Source: Citrifermentans bremense R1
GTDB lineage: Bacteria > Desulfobacterota > Desulfuromonadia > Geobacterales > Geobacteraceae
Assembly: GCF_000426865.1 (NCBI RefSeq)
Contig: NZ_AUGE01000019.1
Location: 1 to 64,000 of the forward strand
DNA: 64,000 nt
Direction of reading: 5' to 3'
Below are positions 15,760 through 25,000 of the stretch, piece by piece. Both the position numbers and the translations under genes were made by a program. Position 1 is the first letter of the stretch; every line of letters begins with the position of its first letter. Under the pieces are notes generated by a model. That model did no database searches. It saw nothing but the letters and a program-made list of their open reading frames with translations, and was not told the DNA's origin.

Positions 15760-16650
15760 TTAGAAGTCGTAGTAGACGGCCAATCCGCCGCCGTAATCGG
15801 GGGTGCTGCGGGTGACTCCTTTGGCCACATACCCCTCGACCCCGGTCCTGACGCCGGCAAGATATTTCAATTTGAGCCTCAAATCCACCAGGTCGCTGGC
15901 TCCGGCGATGGGAGCGCTGGATGCCTTTACGATGAGCATGGGGAGAAACCTTTCTCCGATTTGATAGCCTGTTCCTGCGTTAAAGCTGAAGTAATCCTTC
16001 AAGGCGAGCACAGGAGAGCTTCCCTGGAAGGTGTAGCCTCCCTCCGCGAAGGAGTACCAGTTGCCGAACTGCTTGGAGAACTCCACTGCGAATCCCTCGT
16101 CGAATTCCCCTGTCCCCAGCATCTGGTCCCGGTCGGCGGTCGGGACCTTGACGAAGAGGTAGGGACGCACCCTCGGAACAAACTCCCCTTCCTGCACGAG
16201 GACGTACCCCCCCTTGAGGGTCAGGTCCCCTACCCCCTGGCGTGACTTGTGCGACACCGTGCTGACGGAGGAGGTCCCTCCCCCGCTGCCACCGCCGGTT
16301 CCGGGCATGGTGCCAACAGAACCGGGCATTGCGGCTACTTCTTTGCGCATCCCGGTCATCTGCCCGCCCCCAGGCCCCAAGAGGACGCCGGTGTTGACGG
16401 CTGAACTGCTCTGGTAGACGTACGGGATCTCAAGCATGAACCCGAGCCGGTCAGAGGGATAGACCGCGAGCGTGAAGGGGATGTAGACCGAATCGGTCTT
16501 GGTGCCCAGGCCGTACGAACCCGAGGCGAACTCGAAACCGACACCGGTCGAGACCAATGGCCCTTCGGCACGCACCCCTCCCGGAGTCAGCAGGCAAAGT
16601 GCCTGCATCAGAACGCAAAACATGATCCGGAAGGTTTTCAATCTAGTCAT
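15760..16650 (-). CDS. Outer-membrane beta-barrel protein in the envelope operon
   Basis: About 296 residues. The frame opens at a GTG inside the AGGAG sequence, so the ATG at 16650, 5 bp downstream of AGGAG, is the likely start. It has a signal peptide (MFCVLMQALCLLTPGGVRA), then repeated amphipathic strands (DSVYIPFTLAVYPSDRLGFM, GDLTLKGGYVLVQEGEF, YSFAEGGYTFQGSS) and an aromatic end (GLAVYYDF), typical of 12-strand transporter-like barrels. A Gly/Ser/Met-rich loop (residues ~95-125) interrupts the barrel. The gene begins 19 bp after the OB-fold-like gene and is followed 21 bp later by the lipoprotein gene. Confidence 0.7.
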   Translation of the reverse strand: MTRLKTFRIMFCVLMQALCLLTPGGVRAEGPLVSTGVGFEFASGSYGLGTKTDSVYIPFTLAVYPSDRLGFMLEIPYVYQSSSAVNTGVLLGPGGGQMTGMRKEVAAMPGSVGTMPGTGGGSGGGTSSVSTVSHKSRQGVGDLTLKGGYVLVQEGEFVPRVRPYLFVKVPTADRDQMLGTGEFDEGFAVEFSKQFGNWYSFAEGGYTFQGSSPVLALKDYFSFNAGTGYQIGERFLPMLIVKASSAPIAGASDLVDLRLKLKYLAGVRTGVEGYVAKGVTRSTPDYGGGLAVYYDF

Positions 16651-16669
16651 TCGCACTCCTGGGCCGCGA

Positions 16670-17212
16670 TCAGCGCCTCATCATGCCGCCGCCACCCATC
16701 ATTCCTCCGCCGCGCATGAACCCGCCGCCTTGGAATCCTATTCCACCCCTCATCTGGGCTGCACCGGCGCTACGTCCGGACCATGCCGGCTCGCCGCGAT
16801 CGCTTCGTATTTCCACCTGTTTTCCGTTACTTCGGTTTACCAGCTTCTGCGTGAGGAGATAGGTTTTCCCGTCTTGCCCCTGGGCACGCGACCCCTTGGC
16901 GGTGATCTCGTCGTCGACTTTCACCGGAATGCCCTTTTTTCCCCAGAAGTTCTCCGGCCCCACGCTTAAATTCACCGTCTCCGATCCGCTCTCCATCTCG
17001 ATGAGATACTGCCCGTTTTCAGCAAGCCGCGGCGACTCCGTCACCCGCCCGGAGAATGTCCCGACCGTGTTCAGATCGTACCCCCGGCTGAAATCGAGGC
17101 CGCTCTTCCCCCTGTCTTCTGAGCCGAACCCGAAAAAACCGGCGTTCGCCTGGCCCAGAAGCTGGCAGCTCAACAGCACTGCGCATATGAGGATGAGGGA
17201 AAAACGTTTCAT
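16670..17212 (-). CDS. Periplasmic OB-fold-like protein with Gly/Met tail
   Basis: About 180 residues. Candidate starts at 17218 and 17212 share one GGAG; the spacing favours 17212. A signal peptide ends ANA before GFFGFG. Residues ~45-140 form a small beta domain (GTFSGRVTESPRL, VNLSVGPENFWGKKGIPV, DDEITAKGSRAQ, YLLTQKLVN) resembling periplasmic nucleic-acid-binding-like OB folds annotated as DNA-binding in Geobacteraceae, although its location is extracytoplasmic. The tail is a Gly/Met/Arg repeat (MRGGGMMGGGGMMRR). It is second in the operon with the tiny lipoprotein, the barrel and the Met-rich lipoprotein. Confidence 0.6.
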   Translation of the reverse strand: MKRFSLILICAVLLSCQLLGQANAGFFGFGSEDRGKSGLDFSRGYDLNTVGTFSGRVTESPRLAENGQYLIEMESGSETVNLSVGPENFWGKKGIPVKVDDEITAKGSRAQGQDGKTYLLTQKLVNRSNGKQVEIRSDRGEPAWSGRSAGAAQMRGGIGFQGGGFMRGGGMMGGGGMMRR

Positions 17213-17292
17213 TACCATTGACTCCGCATGGGTCAGACGCGATAGCGCTAGCAGGACCCGCGCCGTCTTGCCCCTTGCCTGACCGCATCCAA

Positions 17293-17376
17293 TTACCAGA
17301 TGTGATGCAACCCGCAGCAACCCGACAAGACCAGAAACGTTGCCGCCAAAAGCGCCGTTGCCATTAAACCCTTCAT
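17293..17376 (-). CDS. 27-residue lipoprotein, first gene of the envelope operon
   Basis: A very short ORF. GGGAGAG lies ~6 bp before ATG 17376. The peptide is almost only a lipoprotein signal: MKGLMATALLAATFLVLSGC with lipobox LSGC (Cys20), then CGLHHIW and a stop. After processing, a lipidated peptide of about eight residues with two Cys and two His would remain. It precedes the OB-fold-like gene by 80 bp on the same strand. Comparable entericidin-type small lipoproteins exist but share no sequence. Translation is supported by the ribosome site and lipobox, not by homology. Confidence 0.6.
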   Translation of the reverse strand: MKGLMATALLAATFLVLSGCCGLHHIW

Positions 17377-17493
17377 GCTGACTCTCCCTTTTGTACCAGT
17401 GAGGCAGAACGGCAGTAGAGTGTTCCTTCCGCCTGCATCCTGATACCTCTCTATTGATGGTTCCCTGCGTCGCCGCGTGACTTATCGGTAGTT

Positions 17494-17601
17494 ATCACAC
17501 TTCGTGCCAATCCGCCGGTAACAGGCAAGTGGCTGATTTAGCAAAGAGACCAACAACAAAGGGAAACTCGCGCCACGGGGAAATGGTGCAATGCTTTGCA
17601 C
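17494..17601 (-). promoter_or_regulatory. Possible sigma54-like promoter and upstream palindrome for the envelope operon
   Basis: On the minus strand TTGGCACG-AAGT-GTGAT (17494-17510) has a perfect -24 element but GA instead of the near-invariant GC at -12. A perfect palindrome GTGCAA-TGCT-TTGCAC lies upstream at 17586-17601, and a lone TTTGCAC half-site follows at 17615-17621. The site sits between the NtrC-family regulator gene and the envelope operon, the usual place for a regulator-binding site. Promoter function is uncertain because of the -12 mismatch. Confidence 0.4.
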
Positions 17602-17625
17602 TCATACGACGCGGATTTGCACCGG

Positions 17626-18975
17626 TCAGCGTTCTTCGAGAAATCCGTACTCCTTGAGCTTGTACTGCAGGGTCCGCCGCGATACCCCTAGTTCCTCGGC
17701 AGCCAGGCGCCGGTTGCCGCGATGCTTCTTGATCGCCTGGGCGATGATCTCCCTCTCCGCCGACTTCAGCCTCTCGCGGCTATCGAGGGCATCCGGTTCG
17801 GGGGTGCGCAGCATTTCGTCCGGGAGAGCGGATAGCCCCACCTTTTCCCTGGAGAGGATGACGGCCCGCTCCATTACGTTTTGCAGTTCCCTGATGTTGC
17901 CGGGCCAGCGGTACCTTTCCAGGGCGGCGAGTGCGTCGGCATCGATCCCTTTCAAGGCTTTGCCCGTCTGACTGCTGAAGCGTTGCATGAAGTATCTGCT
18001 CAAAACCGGCACCGCATCACCCCTTTCCCGCAAGGGAGGGAGCTGCACCGGGAATACGTTGAGGCGGTAGTAAAGGTCCTCGCGGAAGCGGCGCTGCGCC
18101 ACCTCTTCGCGCAGGTTCCGGTTGGTCGCGGCAACCAGCCGGACGTCGGCCTTGATCTCCTTGGTCCCTCCCACCCTCTCGAAGACGCGCTCCTGGATCA
18201 CCCGCAGGAGCTTGGTCTGCAGGGCAAGCGGCATCTCCCCGATCTCGTCCAGCAGGATGGTTCCGCCCCGGGCCAGTTCGAACTTCCCCTGCCGCGCCTG
18301 CACCGCACCGGTGAAAGCCCCCTTCTCGTGCCCGAAAAGCTCGCTTTCCAGAAGGGTTTCCGGGATCGCGGCGCAGTTGAGCGCTACGAAGCCTGCGTTC
18401 CTGCGGGAGCTTAGCTGGTGGATGGTTCTTGCGACCAGTTCCTTTCCCGTTCCGCTCTCGCCGAAGACGAGGACGTTCGCCATGGTGCCTGCTACGTCGT
18501 GCACCAGCTTGCGCACCGGGGCCATCGCCTGCCCCGCAAAGATGAGTTCCTCCGGCGGCAGCCCGGCAGCCTCGCACTGCTTCAAGGAGAGATAGTCGCG
18601 CTCCCGGAGCTGTTCCTCGATGACATGCCGCACCAGGCGGAGCAGCACCTCCGGGTCCTGCAGCGGCTTGGTCAGGAAATCAACCGCCCCTTCCTTGATG
18701 GCGGCGACGGCTTCTCCGACCTTCCCGTAGGCGGTCAGGAAGATGAACTGGGGCGCGGCTGGATCGTTGCGCGTCTCCCTGAAGAGGTCAAGGCCGCTTT
18801 TGCCGGGGAGCTTCAGGTCGGAGACCACCAGGTCGTAGCTTCCCTGCTTCAGCAGACGCAGCGCCTTTTCGCCGTCGGCGGCACACTGCACCTGATGCCC
18901 GTCGTCCTGCAGCACTGTCTCCAGAAAAGCGCGGAAGGTGTCGTCGTCCTCGACCACCAGAATGTTTCCCTTCAT
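17626..18975 (-). CDS. NtrC-family sigma54-dependent response regulator
   Basis: 449 residues. The ATG at 18975 overlaps the kinase stop (ATGA), so the two are translationally coupled; the longer open frame to 19224 is out-of-frame kinase sequence. The receiver domain is residues 1-120 (ILVVEDDDTF, phospho-acceptor Asp in VVSDLKLPGKSG, K in FLTKPL). The AAA+ domain is ~140-375 with Walker A GESGTGKE, the sigma54-contact loop GAFTGA, Walker B ILLDEIGEMP and the R-finger region. A C-terminal Fis helix-turn-helix (RRLAAEELGVSRRTLQYKL) follows. It resembles ZraR/HydG/AtoC regulators. It may control the adjacent envelope operon; control of the metal regulon is possible but untested. Confidence 0.93.
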   Translation of the reverse strand: MKGNILVVEDDDTFRAFLETVLQDDGHQVQCAADGEKALRLLKQGSYDLVVSDLKLPGKSGLDLFRETRNDPAAPQFIFLTAYGKVGEAVAAIKEGAVDFLTKPLQDPEVLLRLVRHVIEEQLRERDYLSLKQCEAAGLPPEELIFAGQAMAPVRKLVHDVAGTMANVLVFGESGTGKELVARTIHQLSSRRNAGFVALNCAAIPETLLESELFGHEKGAFTGAVQARQGKFELARGGTILLDEIGEMPLALQTKLLRVIQERVFERVGGTKEIKADVRLVAATNRNLREEVAQRRFREDLYYRLNVFPVQLPPLRERGDAVPVLSRYFMQRFSSQTGKALKGIDADALAALERYRWPGNIRELQNVMERAVILSREKVGLSALPDEMLRTPEPDALDSRERLKSAEREIIAQAIKKHRGNRRLAAEELGVSRRTLQYKLKEYGFLEER

Positions 18976-20228
18976 GTCTGCTCCTTGTCGGCGGGGAGCA
19001 AAGGCAAGGCGAGGGTCACCTTGGTCCCCTCCCCTATCCTGCTCTCCAACACGATGGTACCGTCGTGCTCTTCGATCACCTTTTTGCAAAGGGCGAGTCC
19101 GAGCCCGGTACCCCTGGCCCTGGTGGTGAAGAATGGCTCGAAGACCTTGGGTAGGTCCGCTTCCGCTATCCCCTGCCCCGTATCCTTGATGCTGATTTGC
19201 GCTTGTCCCCCGGCCGAGGCGCACGCTATTTCCAGTACGCCCCCTGCGTCCATCGCCTGCAGCGCGTTTTTACCCAGGTTGAGGAGCGTCTGCTCCATCC
19301 GGTCCCTGTTTCCCATCACGAAGAAGGAACAGGTGCTGCTGCAGCAAACGGATACCTCGCGCTCGACTGCCTCCGGGGCCAGGAGCGAGAGGGTGTTGTC
19401 GATCAGTTCGTCCAGGTCGAAGGGCGCCCGCTGTGCTCCGTCGCCTGCGGCATAGGCCAAAAGGTCGTTCACCAGCGTCTCCAGCCGCACAACCTCGGTG
19501 ACGATGTTTTGTGCAAAGGCGGCGTTGCGGGCCTCTTGGGGCTTTTTGGCGACCACCTGGGCGAACCCCTTGATGCCGGCAAGAGGGTTCCTGATCTCAT
19601 GCGCCAGGAGCGCCCCCATCTCTCCCAGCTTGGCTAGGTTCACCTTGCGCGTCATTTCGGCCTGGTGCAGTTCTTCCCTGCGGGCATAGCGGAACAGGCC
19701 GAGACTAAGGAGCCACCCTGTTGCAATCAGCGCGAGCATTGCGGTCAGGTTCAGCTTGGCGCTGCGCACGACAGCATCGGCGCGATAGGTGTGGAGGGTG
19801 AGATGAAGGGAGAGTATTTCGCCGTTTAAGTTGATGGGAGTTATTACCAGGAATGCCTGCTCACCCGTCCCCAAAGCGACTCGCGACTCGGATCGCTCAA
19901 GTTTTGGTGCAGCTTTGCGTTCGGCTTCCGGCAGGGAGGCGCCGATCAGGTCCGGGTTGGAATGGAAGCGGAAACGGCCCTGGCTGTCAACCAGGGCAAA
20001 GTAGGCGATATCGTTGGTGCGGAACTTGGCAAGGCCGGCAAAGCTCGGGTCGTTGACGGCAAGGTTTTCGATGGCAGATGTAAGCGTGAGGGCGAGTCCG
20101 CGCAGGTTCTCCTGGGCTATGGGGCCGGCCTGGCGGTAGTTGTAGACGGTGAACCAAAGCAGTGAACAGGTTGCGAATATGCCGATTATAAGCGTTGCTT
20201 TTCTGAACATTCGCTTCCCGTTGCCCAT
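18972..20228 (-). CDS. Membrane sensor histidine kinase (ZraS-like)
   Basis: 418 residues with a start at 20228 or the in-frame ATG at 20210; neither has a strong ribosome site. TM1 is at ~7-27 and a periplasmic sensor domain of ~130 residues follows (LVDSQGRFRFHSNPDLIG resembles a double-Cache/sCache loop). TM2 is at ~160-180. HisKA contains LLAHEIRNPLAGI, and HATPase_c has NLGKNALQAM, DTGQGI and RGTGLGLALC. It carries an unusual Cys cluster in the ATPase lid (SVCCSSTCS). The layout matches ZraS/AtoS kinases that phosphorylate NtrC-type regulators. It lies 43 bp after the GerMN lipoprotein gene and is coupled to the regulator gene. Confidence 0.9.
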   Translation of the reverse strand: MGNGKRMFRKATLIIGIFATCSLLWFTVYNYRQAGPIAQENLRGLALTLTSAIENLAVNDPSFAGLAKFRTNDIAYFALVDSQGRFRFHSNPDLIGASLPEAERKAAPKLERSESRVALGTGEQAFLVITPINLNGEILSLHLTLHTYRADAVVRSAKLNLTAMLALIATGWLLSLGLFRYARREELHQAEMTRKVNLAKLGEMGALLAHEIRNPLAGIKGFAQVVAKKPQEARNAAFAQNIVTEVVRLETLVNDLLAYAAGDGAQRAPFDLDELIDNTLSLLAPEAVEREVSVCCSSTCSFFVMGNRDRMEQTLLNLGKNALQAMDAGGVLEIACASAGGQAQISIKDTGQGIAEADLPKVFEPFFTTRARGTGLGLALCKKVIEEHDGTIVLESRIGEGTKVTLALPLLPADKEQT

Positions 20229-20271
20229 TTTTCAGGCTGCTGCTCAAAAACCGCGTCTTTTTCTGTTTCCA

Positions 20272-21138
20272 TCAATGCTCCCGCACTTCGAGCATCATCT
20301 CTTTTTGTCCGGAAGAGTTACGTCCTACCTTATCGGTCACATTCCAGCGCACTTGAACCGGCATCCCCACGCTGAACTTGGCCGGGTGCTTCGGTTTGAG
20401 CACCCCCGCCATGTCGAAGACAGAGTGGAAGATCTCCCCCTCGAAGGGCTTGCCGCCGGCATCCAGAAGCCGGAGTTCATTTATCTGCACCGGCCGGTCG
20501 AAGAAGGCATCGACCTCTTCCACCGTGGCTGCCCCTTTTTCCTTCATTCCGGTTACGCTCAGCAAACGAGGCGGAGCAAGCGGCAGCACTGCGGATTCGT
20601 CCGCCTTTTGCGCCTGCTTGTCCGTGTTCGCCGGCGCACCTTCGACCTGTATGGATACCTGCCCTACCCCTTCGAACTGCTTCAGGGTCAAAACCAACGC
20701 GTTCACAAGCCCCTGGTCTGACCGGGCGCCGGCAAGCTCCTTGCTGAAGTCGGCAGTGACCGACTCGCCGGACTGCTGCAGGTCGAGCAACCGGGTGCCT
20801 GCGGGAAACGGCTGCGCGATCTCCCCCTGGTAGCTCTTGAGATCCCCAAGGCCGCCGATGAGCTTCGCCAGCGCCACCTTCTTCAGGCTCGCCTCGTCAA
20901 AGCTGAAGAACGGGAAGGGAAGCACCTTCCCCGGCTGTTTCGCCGAGGGGAAGTAGATGACGAAAGCGTAGGCGGTGCCTTTGTCTACGGCCGGAGCCGG
21001 TCCGAACTCCTTCACGAAGGCCTTGGTCGCCTTTACTGAGCCCGGCTTTTCAGCTTTAGCCGGCTGCCGTTCGGAAGAGTTGCAGGCAGCAAGGGCCGTT
21101 ATGACAAGAATGAGAATGAAGCTCCGCAGGTAGCGCAT
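20272..21138 (-). CDS. GerMN-domain lipoprotein, first gene of a two-component operon
   Basis: 288 residues. It has a lipoprotein signal with lipobox LAAC (Cys19). Residues ~55-175 fit a GerMN domain (YAFVIYFPSA, FPAGTRLLDLQQSGESVTADFSKEL, LVNALVLTLKQFEGVGQVSIQVEG). The C-terminal ~90 residues resemble the immunoglobulin-like Gmad2 domain often linked to GerMN (LLDAGGKPFEGEIF, PVQVRWNVTDKVG). In Firmicutes GerMN lipoproteins act in spore germination or the cell surface; here the gene heads an operon with a ZraS-like kinase and its regulator. It may be an accessory sensor or an envelope target of that pathway. Confidence 0.8.
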   Translation of the reverse strand: MRYLRSFILILVITALAACNSSERQPAKAEKPGSVKATKAFVKEFGPAPAVDKGTAYAFVIYFPSAKQPGKVLPFPFFSFDEASLKKVALAKLIGGLGDLKSYQGEIAQPFPAGTRLLDLQQSGESVTADFSKELAGARSDQGLVNALVLTLKQFEGVGQVSIQVEGAPANTDKQAQKADESAVLPLAPPRLLSVTGMKEKGAATVEEVDAFFDRPVQINELRLLDAGGKPFEGEIFHSVFDMAGVLKPKHPAKFSVGMPVQVRWNVTDKVGRNSSGQKEMMLEVREH

Positions 21139-21235
21139 CGTGGTTTCCTCGATTCGGCATTGAGGAGGAAACCTTGCTCCTTATGCCGGTAGAATTTACA
21201 TATATCGGAATGAATATGCAAGTGGATTTAAAAGC

Positions 21236-21270
21236 AAATCCCCCCTGTCCCCCCTTCGCAAAGGGGGGAC
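21236..21270. repeat. Dispersed palindromic repeat
   Basis: The arms CTGTCCCCCCTT and AAGGGGGGAC flank a CGC loop. The same unit, with the same AAATCCCCC lead-in, recurs at 25242-25277 within the cus operon. The 21139-21425 gap also holds the terminator at 21333 and no gene. Confidence 0.75.
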
Positions 21271-21332
21271 GTTAGGCTCCCTGGTTTTTAAACGGGGGGC
21301 TCTAGCCTTTCAATGAAACGGCGCGGTAAAAC

Positions 21333-21396
21333 AGAAAGGGGATCTGCTGCTTTATCCCTAGTCCAAAAAAGATACAGCAGCCTATCCCCTTTCCGG
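21333..21396 (-). terminator. Terminator after the FixH-like gene
   Basis: A long hairpin (GAAAGGGGAT-CTGCTG facing CAGCAG-CCTATCCCCTTTC) with a ~25 nt loop is followed on the minus strand by CTGTTTT. It lies directly after the stop at 21426. Confidence 0.75.
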
Positions 21397-21425
21397 GTGT
21401 GGCGTTAACAGTAAGCGGCGACAGC

Positions 21426-21908
21426 CTACTTAACGGTGTACCAGAACTTGGAGCTGCGCACCTGGCCGTCTTTCAACTGGAACTTGCACATGACGCCGTA
21501 CTTCCCTTTTTTGGAGAGGTCGAAGTCCGCGCCGAAATGCCCCTGCATCCCCATCAGGTCCTTGGTCTGCTCGGACTTGTCCGGCCCCTGAACCTTCAGC
21601 TTCACTTCCCCTTCGGTGAGCGCCTTGCCGGTCTTCGCGTCCTTGAACTCGGCGGCGATGTGATGAGTCTCTTTCATCCCCTTGGGCATCTCCATCTTCA
21701 TCGCTTTCATATGCTCTTTCATGCTCATGACCTTGAAGGTGGCCTTGACGCCTTTGACTACTTCTTCGTGTGCGACGTCACCGCTGCCGTGCTCCATGTT
21801 CATGGAACCGTGCTCCATCTTCATGGCGCCATGATCCATGGCTGCAATGGAGGCCACCGGTGCAGAGAGAGCGAATGCTGCTGCGATCAGGACGATAAGT
21901 TTTTTCAT
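21426..21908 (-). CDS. Periplasmic Met/His-rich FixH/YtkA-like protein, sigma54 metal-regulon member
   Basis: 160 residues. AAGGAG precedes the ATG. A signal peptide of ~23 residues ends SIAA. The mature N-terminus has repeated metal-binding-type motifs (MDHGAMKMEHGSMNMEHGSG), followed by an Ig-like domain similar to FixH/YtkA (HIAAEFKDAKTGKALTEGEV, MMGMQGHFGADFDL-like, KKGKYGVMCKFQLKDG). Met/His repeats of this kind bind Cu or Ag in CusF-, PcoE- and CopC-type periplasmic proteins. It is the next gene after cusA but has its own sigma54 promoter and enhancer. A copper or silver buffer or chaperone role is likely. Confidence 0.8.
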   Translation of the reverse strand: MKKLIVLIAAAFALSAPVASIAAMDHGAMKMEHGSMNMEHGSGDVAHEEVVKGVKATFKVMSMKEHMKAMKMEMPKGMKETHHIAAEFKDAKTGKALTEGEVKLKVQGPDKSEQTKDLMGMQGHFGADFDLSKKGKYGVMCKFQLKDGQVRSSKFWYTVK

Positions 21909-21946
21909 GTTTCATTCTCCTTTGGGTTGGAAATCTCATGCTCTAA

Positions 21947-21964
21947 TAGCATGTGCTGTGCCAG
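21947..21964 (-). promoter_or_regulatory. sigma54 -24/-12 promoter of the FixH-like gene
   Basis: Minus strand: CTGGCAC-AGCAC-ATGCTA, GG-N10-GC, with a perfect TGGCAC -24 element. Predicted RNA start near 21937, about 29 nt before the ATG. Confidence 0.8.
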
Positions 21965-22020
21965 TCTCTTAACCATTCATTTTACCGACTTTGAGGCGGC
22001 TGGGTACCGCTGCCGCAGTG

Positions 22021-22049
22021 GAATATGCTACGACGGCCGTAGGATATTC
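22021..22049. promoter_or_regulatory. Predicted enhancer (UAS) of the metal regulon
   Basis: A near-perfect inverted repeat: half-sites GAATATGCTACG and CGTAGGATATTC with a 5 bp spacer. It begins 59 bp beyond the -24 GG of the promoter at 21947-21964. It lies in the gap after cusA and is unlikely to be a terminator, as the ends are AT-rich and no U tract follows. Confidence 0.8.
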
Positions 22050-22054
22050 TTCTT

Positions 22055-25000
22055 TCAGTGCTTCATTCCCGAGTACTTGAGTTTACCCTTCTTCAGGTCG
22101 TGCTTCTTCATCAGAACGAAGATAACCGGGGTCATGATGAGAACGTGGACGGCCGAGGAGATCATCCCCCCTATCATGGGCGCGGCGATCGGTTTCATGA
22201 CGTCGGCGCCGGTGCCTGTAGACCACATGATGGGGACCAGGCCCAAGAGGGCGACGGCTACGGTCATGAGCTTCGGGCGCAGCCTCAGTACCGCCCCTTC
22301 GAAGGTGGCGTCGTAGATATCCTGTTCCGTGACCGGCCCTTTGAGGAGCTTCTTGTCCAGCGCCTCGTGCAGGTAGATGACCATGACCACCCCTGTCTCG
22401 ACGGCGATCCCGTAAAGGGCGATGAACCCGACCCAGACCGCGACGGACATGTTGTAGCCCAGCATCTTGACCAGGTACACGCCGCCGACCAGGGCGAACG
22501 GAACCGAGAGCATGACCATGCTCGCCTCCAAGGCCGAGTGGAAGGTGAAATAAAGCAGGATGAAGATGATCAGGATTCCCGCAGGAACCAGCATCTGGAG
22601 GCGCGCCTTGGCCCGCACCTGGTTCTCCCACTGGCCCGACCAGGCGACGTAGTACCCCGGGGGGAGCTTCAGCTGCTTTTCCAGCACGGTCTTGGCATCG
22701 TTGACGAAGCCGCCCATATCGCGCCCCCTGACGTTCAGGAAGACGATGGAGCGGAGCAACCCTCCCTCGCTGTTGATCTCAGGCGCGCCGGTGGAGACCT
22801 TGAGCTTCGTCACCAGGGAGAGCGGCACCTGGGACCCTTCCATGCCGGAGACCAGGATGCGCTGGATGGACGGTATGTCGCTGCGCATCTCCCGCATGTA
22901 GCGAAGCCTGATGGGGAAGCGGTTGCGCCCCTGCACCGCGGTGGAGAGCATCTCTCCTCCAAGGGCGGTCGAGATCACTTCCTGGATGTCGCCGACGTTC
23001 ACCCCGTAACGCGCGGCCGCCTCGCGGTCGATGTCGATGTCGATGTAATTGCCGCCGGTGACGCGCTCCGCCACGACGTCCGCAGCGCCTGGCACCGTCT
23101 TCAGTATCCCCTCGGCCTGGACCGCCAGGTCTTTGAGCACGTTCAGGTCGGCGCCGAAGATCTTCACGCCCAAGTCGGTACGGACGCCGGTGGAAAGCAT
23201 GTTGATCCGGTTGATGATGGGCTGGGTCCAGCCGTTTCTGACCCCTATCTGCTGCAGTTTCGAGTCAAGCTCGGAAACGATGTCGGCCTTGGTCACCCCG
23301 GCGCGCCACTTGTCCTTGGGTTTAAGGATGATGATGCTCTCGAACATGGAAACCGGCGCGGGGTCGGTCGAGGTCTCGGCGCGCCCCACCTTGCCCAGCA
23401 CATGCTCCACCTCCGGGACGCTTTTGATCACCGTGTCCTGCACCTGGATCAGTCGCTTCGCCTCGTTGATGGAGACGTTGGGGAGCGTCACCGGCATGTA
23501 GAGGAGCGACCCCTCGTCGAGCGGAGGCATGAACTCGCTCCCTATGCTCATGAACATGGGGATGGCGATGGCGAGCGCCACGACGTTCAGCGCAATGGTG
23601 GTCTTCTTCCACTTGAGCACCCACCTGATGATCGGGGAGTACATCTTGATGAAGAAGGTGGAGACCGGGTTGGAGCTTTCGGGGGGCATCTTCCCGCGCA
23701 TCAGGAAATACATGAGCACCGGCACCAGCGTGATAGCGATAAAGGCGGAGCCCATCATGGAGAAGGTCTTGGTGAAGGCGAGCGGGTGGAACATCTTTCC
23801 TTCCTGCCCTTCCAGTAGGAACACCGGCACGAAGGAGAGGATGATGATGGCCAAAGAGAAGAAGATGGCGCGCCCCACCTGCTTGGCCGAGGCGATGATC
23901 ACCTCCAGGCGCTTTTCCTTGCGCTCCTGCTCGGGCATCTCGGAGAGGTGGCGGTAGCAGTTCTCCACCATGATGACGCCGGCGTCGACCAAGACGCCGA
24001 TAGCGATGGCGATGCCGCCAAGGGACATGATGTTCGAGCTGACCCCCATTAGCTTCATGGTGATGAAGGAGATGAGCACTGCGATGGGGAGGGTGAGGAC
24101 GATGACCAGCGCGCTCTGGAAATGGAGCAGGAAGACGAGGATCACCAGCGACACGACGATGGATTCTTCGACCAGCGAATGCTTCAGCGTGTCGATGGCG
24201 CGCTCGATGAGGTCGCTGCGGTCATAGGAGACCATGATCTTGACGCCGGGGGGGAGCCCCTTCTCCAAGGAAACGATCTTCTCCTTGACCCGGTCGATGA
24301 CGTCCTTGGCGTTCTCGCCGTAGCGCATGACGACAATGCCGCCCACGGCCTCGCCTTCGCCGTTCATGTCCAACATGCCGCGGCGGATGGCGCCCCCAAG
24401 CTGCACGGTGCCCAAGTTCTTCACGTAGATGGGGGTGCCGCGCATATCGGCGCCCACCACGATGTTTTCCAGGTCGGCGGTCGATTTCACGTAGCCGCGG
24501 CCGCGGATGAGGAACTCGGCGTCGGCCTGCTCCAGGAGCCTGCCGCCGACGTCGTTGTTGGACTTCTTGATGGCGTCGGCCACCTGGGAAACCTTGATGT
24601 TGTAGGCGAACAGGCGGTTAGGGTCGAGGTCGACCTGGTATTCGCGCACGAAGCCGCCGATGGAAGCGACTTCGGCAACGCCGGGGACCGTGTTCAGCTG
24701 GTAGCGAACGAACCAGTCCTGCAGCGTGCGCAACTGCTCCAGGTCGTATCCCTTCCCTTCCAGCGTGTACCAGAAGACGTGACCCACCCCGGTGCCGTCG
24801 GGGCCAAGGGTCGGCACCACACCCGAAGGGAGCAGCGACGCAGCGTAATTGAGGCGTTCGAGGACGCGGGTCCTGGCCCAGTAGATGTCCGCTTTGTCCT
24901 CGAAGATCACGTAGATCATGGAGAAGCCGAAGGCCGATGAAGCGCGCACGGCGCGGACTTGCGGCAGCCCTTGCAGGTTAACGGCCAGCGGGTAGGTTAC

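Noticed and set aside
22058-23818. 586-residue plus-strand ORF antisense to cusA
   Set aside because: Long antisense ORFs are common in GC-rich genes; composition is His/Asp/Arg-rich and unlike any protein family, and cusA is clearly real.
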